A stretch of 40,459 bases of DNA from positions 1 through 40,459 of the forward strand of contig NZ_JAHVJA010000019.1 of the NCBI RefSeq assembly GCF_019801465.1, given 5' to 3'. A model generated the notes under the pieces. It saw only the letters and a list, made by a program, of their open reading frames with translations. It did not search any database and was not told where the DNA came from. Shown piece after piece: positions 40,231 through 40,459 of this stretch (position 1 is the first letter of the stretch; each line of letters starts with the position of its first letter). The translations under genes and the position numbers were made by a program. Origin of the DNA: Leisingera daeponensis (lineage in GTDB: Bacteria; Pseudomonadota; Alphaproteobacteria; Rhodobacterales; Rhodobacteraceae).

Positions 40231-40459
40231 ACGAACAATCATTAATTTTCGGCATCGCACCGGGCATCAGCGGTCTGACAATAAATCCGGCGAAACGTAT
40301 CAGCTTCAGTCCGGCCTGCGGGTAGCCACCTGCACTCTAGCAGGCCGCAGAATTAGTCAGGCCAGCGGGACGCTGTTCTCTCTGAGGGGGGCTCTCTTGT
40401 CTCCCTTCCGGATCGGGCGGCTGGAAGCAGGCTTGTGGCCACCTCATGCAGCCTCATGC

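Overview
The window reads as chromosomal DNA of a marine alphaproteobacterium of the Roseobacter group (Rhodobacterales; a Leisingera/Phaeobacter/Ruegeria-like organism is my best guess). This rests on the high GC, dense same-strand operons, methylated-amine and one-carbon genes, a branched-chain 2-oxoacid dehydrogenase operon, a SoxC-like sulfite dehydrogenase, and IS5-, IS110- and IS66-family insertion sequences. No rRNA, tRNA or CRISPR array was seen.

Layout. (1) 1-5.9 kb: the 3' end of an iron-type alcohol dehydrogenase, then a minus-strand set of a dimethylglycine/sarcosine dehydrogenase-like flavoprotein, a choline-kinase-like phosphotransferase and a HAD phosphatase, with a divergent DeoR-type repressor. 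(2) 5.9-16.6 kb: a betaine-type ABC transporter operon on the minus strand (binding protein, ATPase, fused double permease). It continues into an unusual tandem DUF1989-GcvT fusion enzyme and an OmpR-type response regulator. Divergent from it lie a periplasmic binding protein and a hybrid sensor kinase. Together they look like one sense, import and demethylate/deaminate unit, and this is the strongest candidate for an undescribed system. (3) 16.6-23.8 kb: an AT-richer, IS-scarred accessory segment. It holds two overlapping unknown genes, a DUF4365 nuclease-like gene whose end coincides with an IS5-family remnant, a Lon-like AAA ATPase, and an IS66 fragment that cuts off an ABC exporter gene. 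(4) 23.8-29.0 kb: a copper-handling operon (His/Cys-rich secreted protein, small lipoprotein, TolC-type channel, multicopper oxidase, cupredoxin-CusF fusion). Beside it are a frameshifted MerR regulator, its apparently intact operator, and a ynfA homologue with a lost ATG. (5) 29.2-31.4 kb: an IS5-family element with an IS110-family element nested inside it; both junctions can be read from the sequence. (6) 31.7-36.6 kb: a complete four-gene branched-chain 2-oxoacid dehydrogenase operon. (7) 36.8-40.1 kb: an ECF sigma factor and anti-sigma pair convergent with a SoxC-like molybdenum sulfite dehydrogenase and a dihaem cytochrome c.

How the parts fit. Regions 1 and 2 both carry folate-dependent GcvT-type domains on proteins next to uptake and regulatory genes, so the left third of the window looks devoted to importing and demethylating small methylated nitrogen compounds. 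Region 6 feeds branched-chain oxoacids to acyl-CoA. Region 7 oxidises sulfite in the periplasm, possibly under ECF control. Regions 3 to 5 are accessory and partly decayed. Names are assigned from recognised motifs only; no database search was possible.
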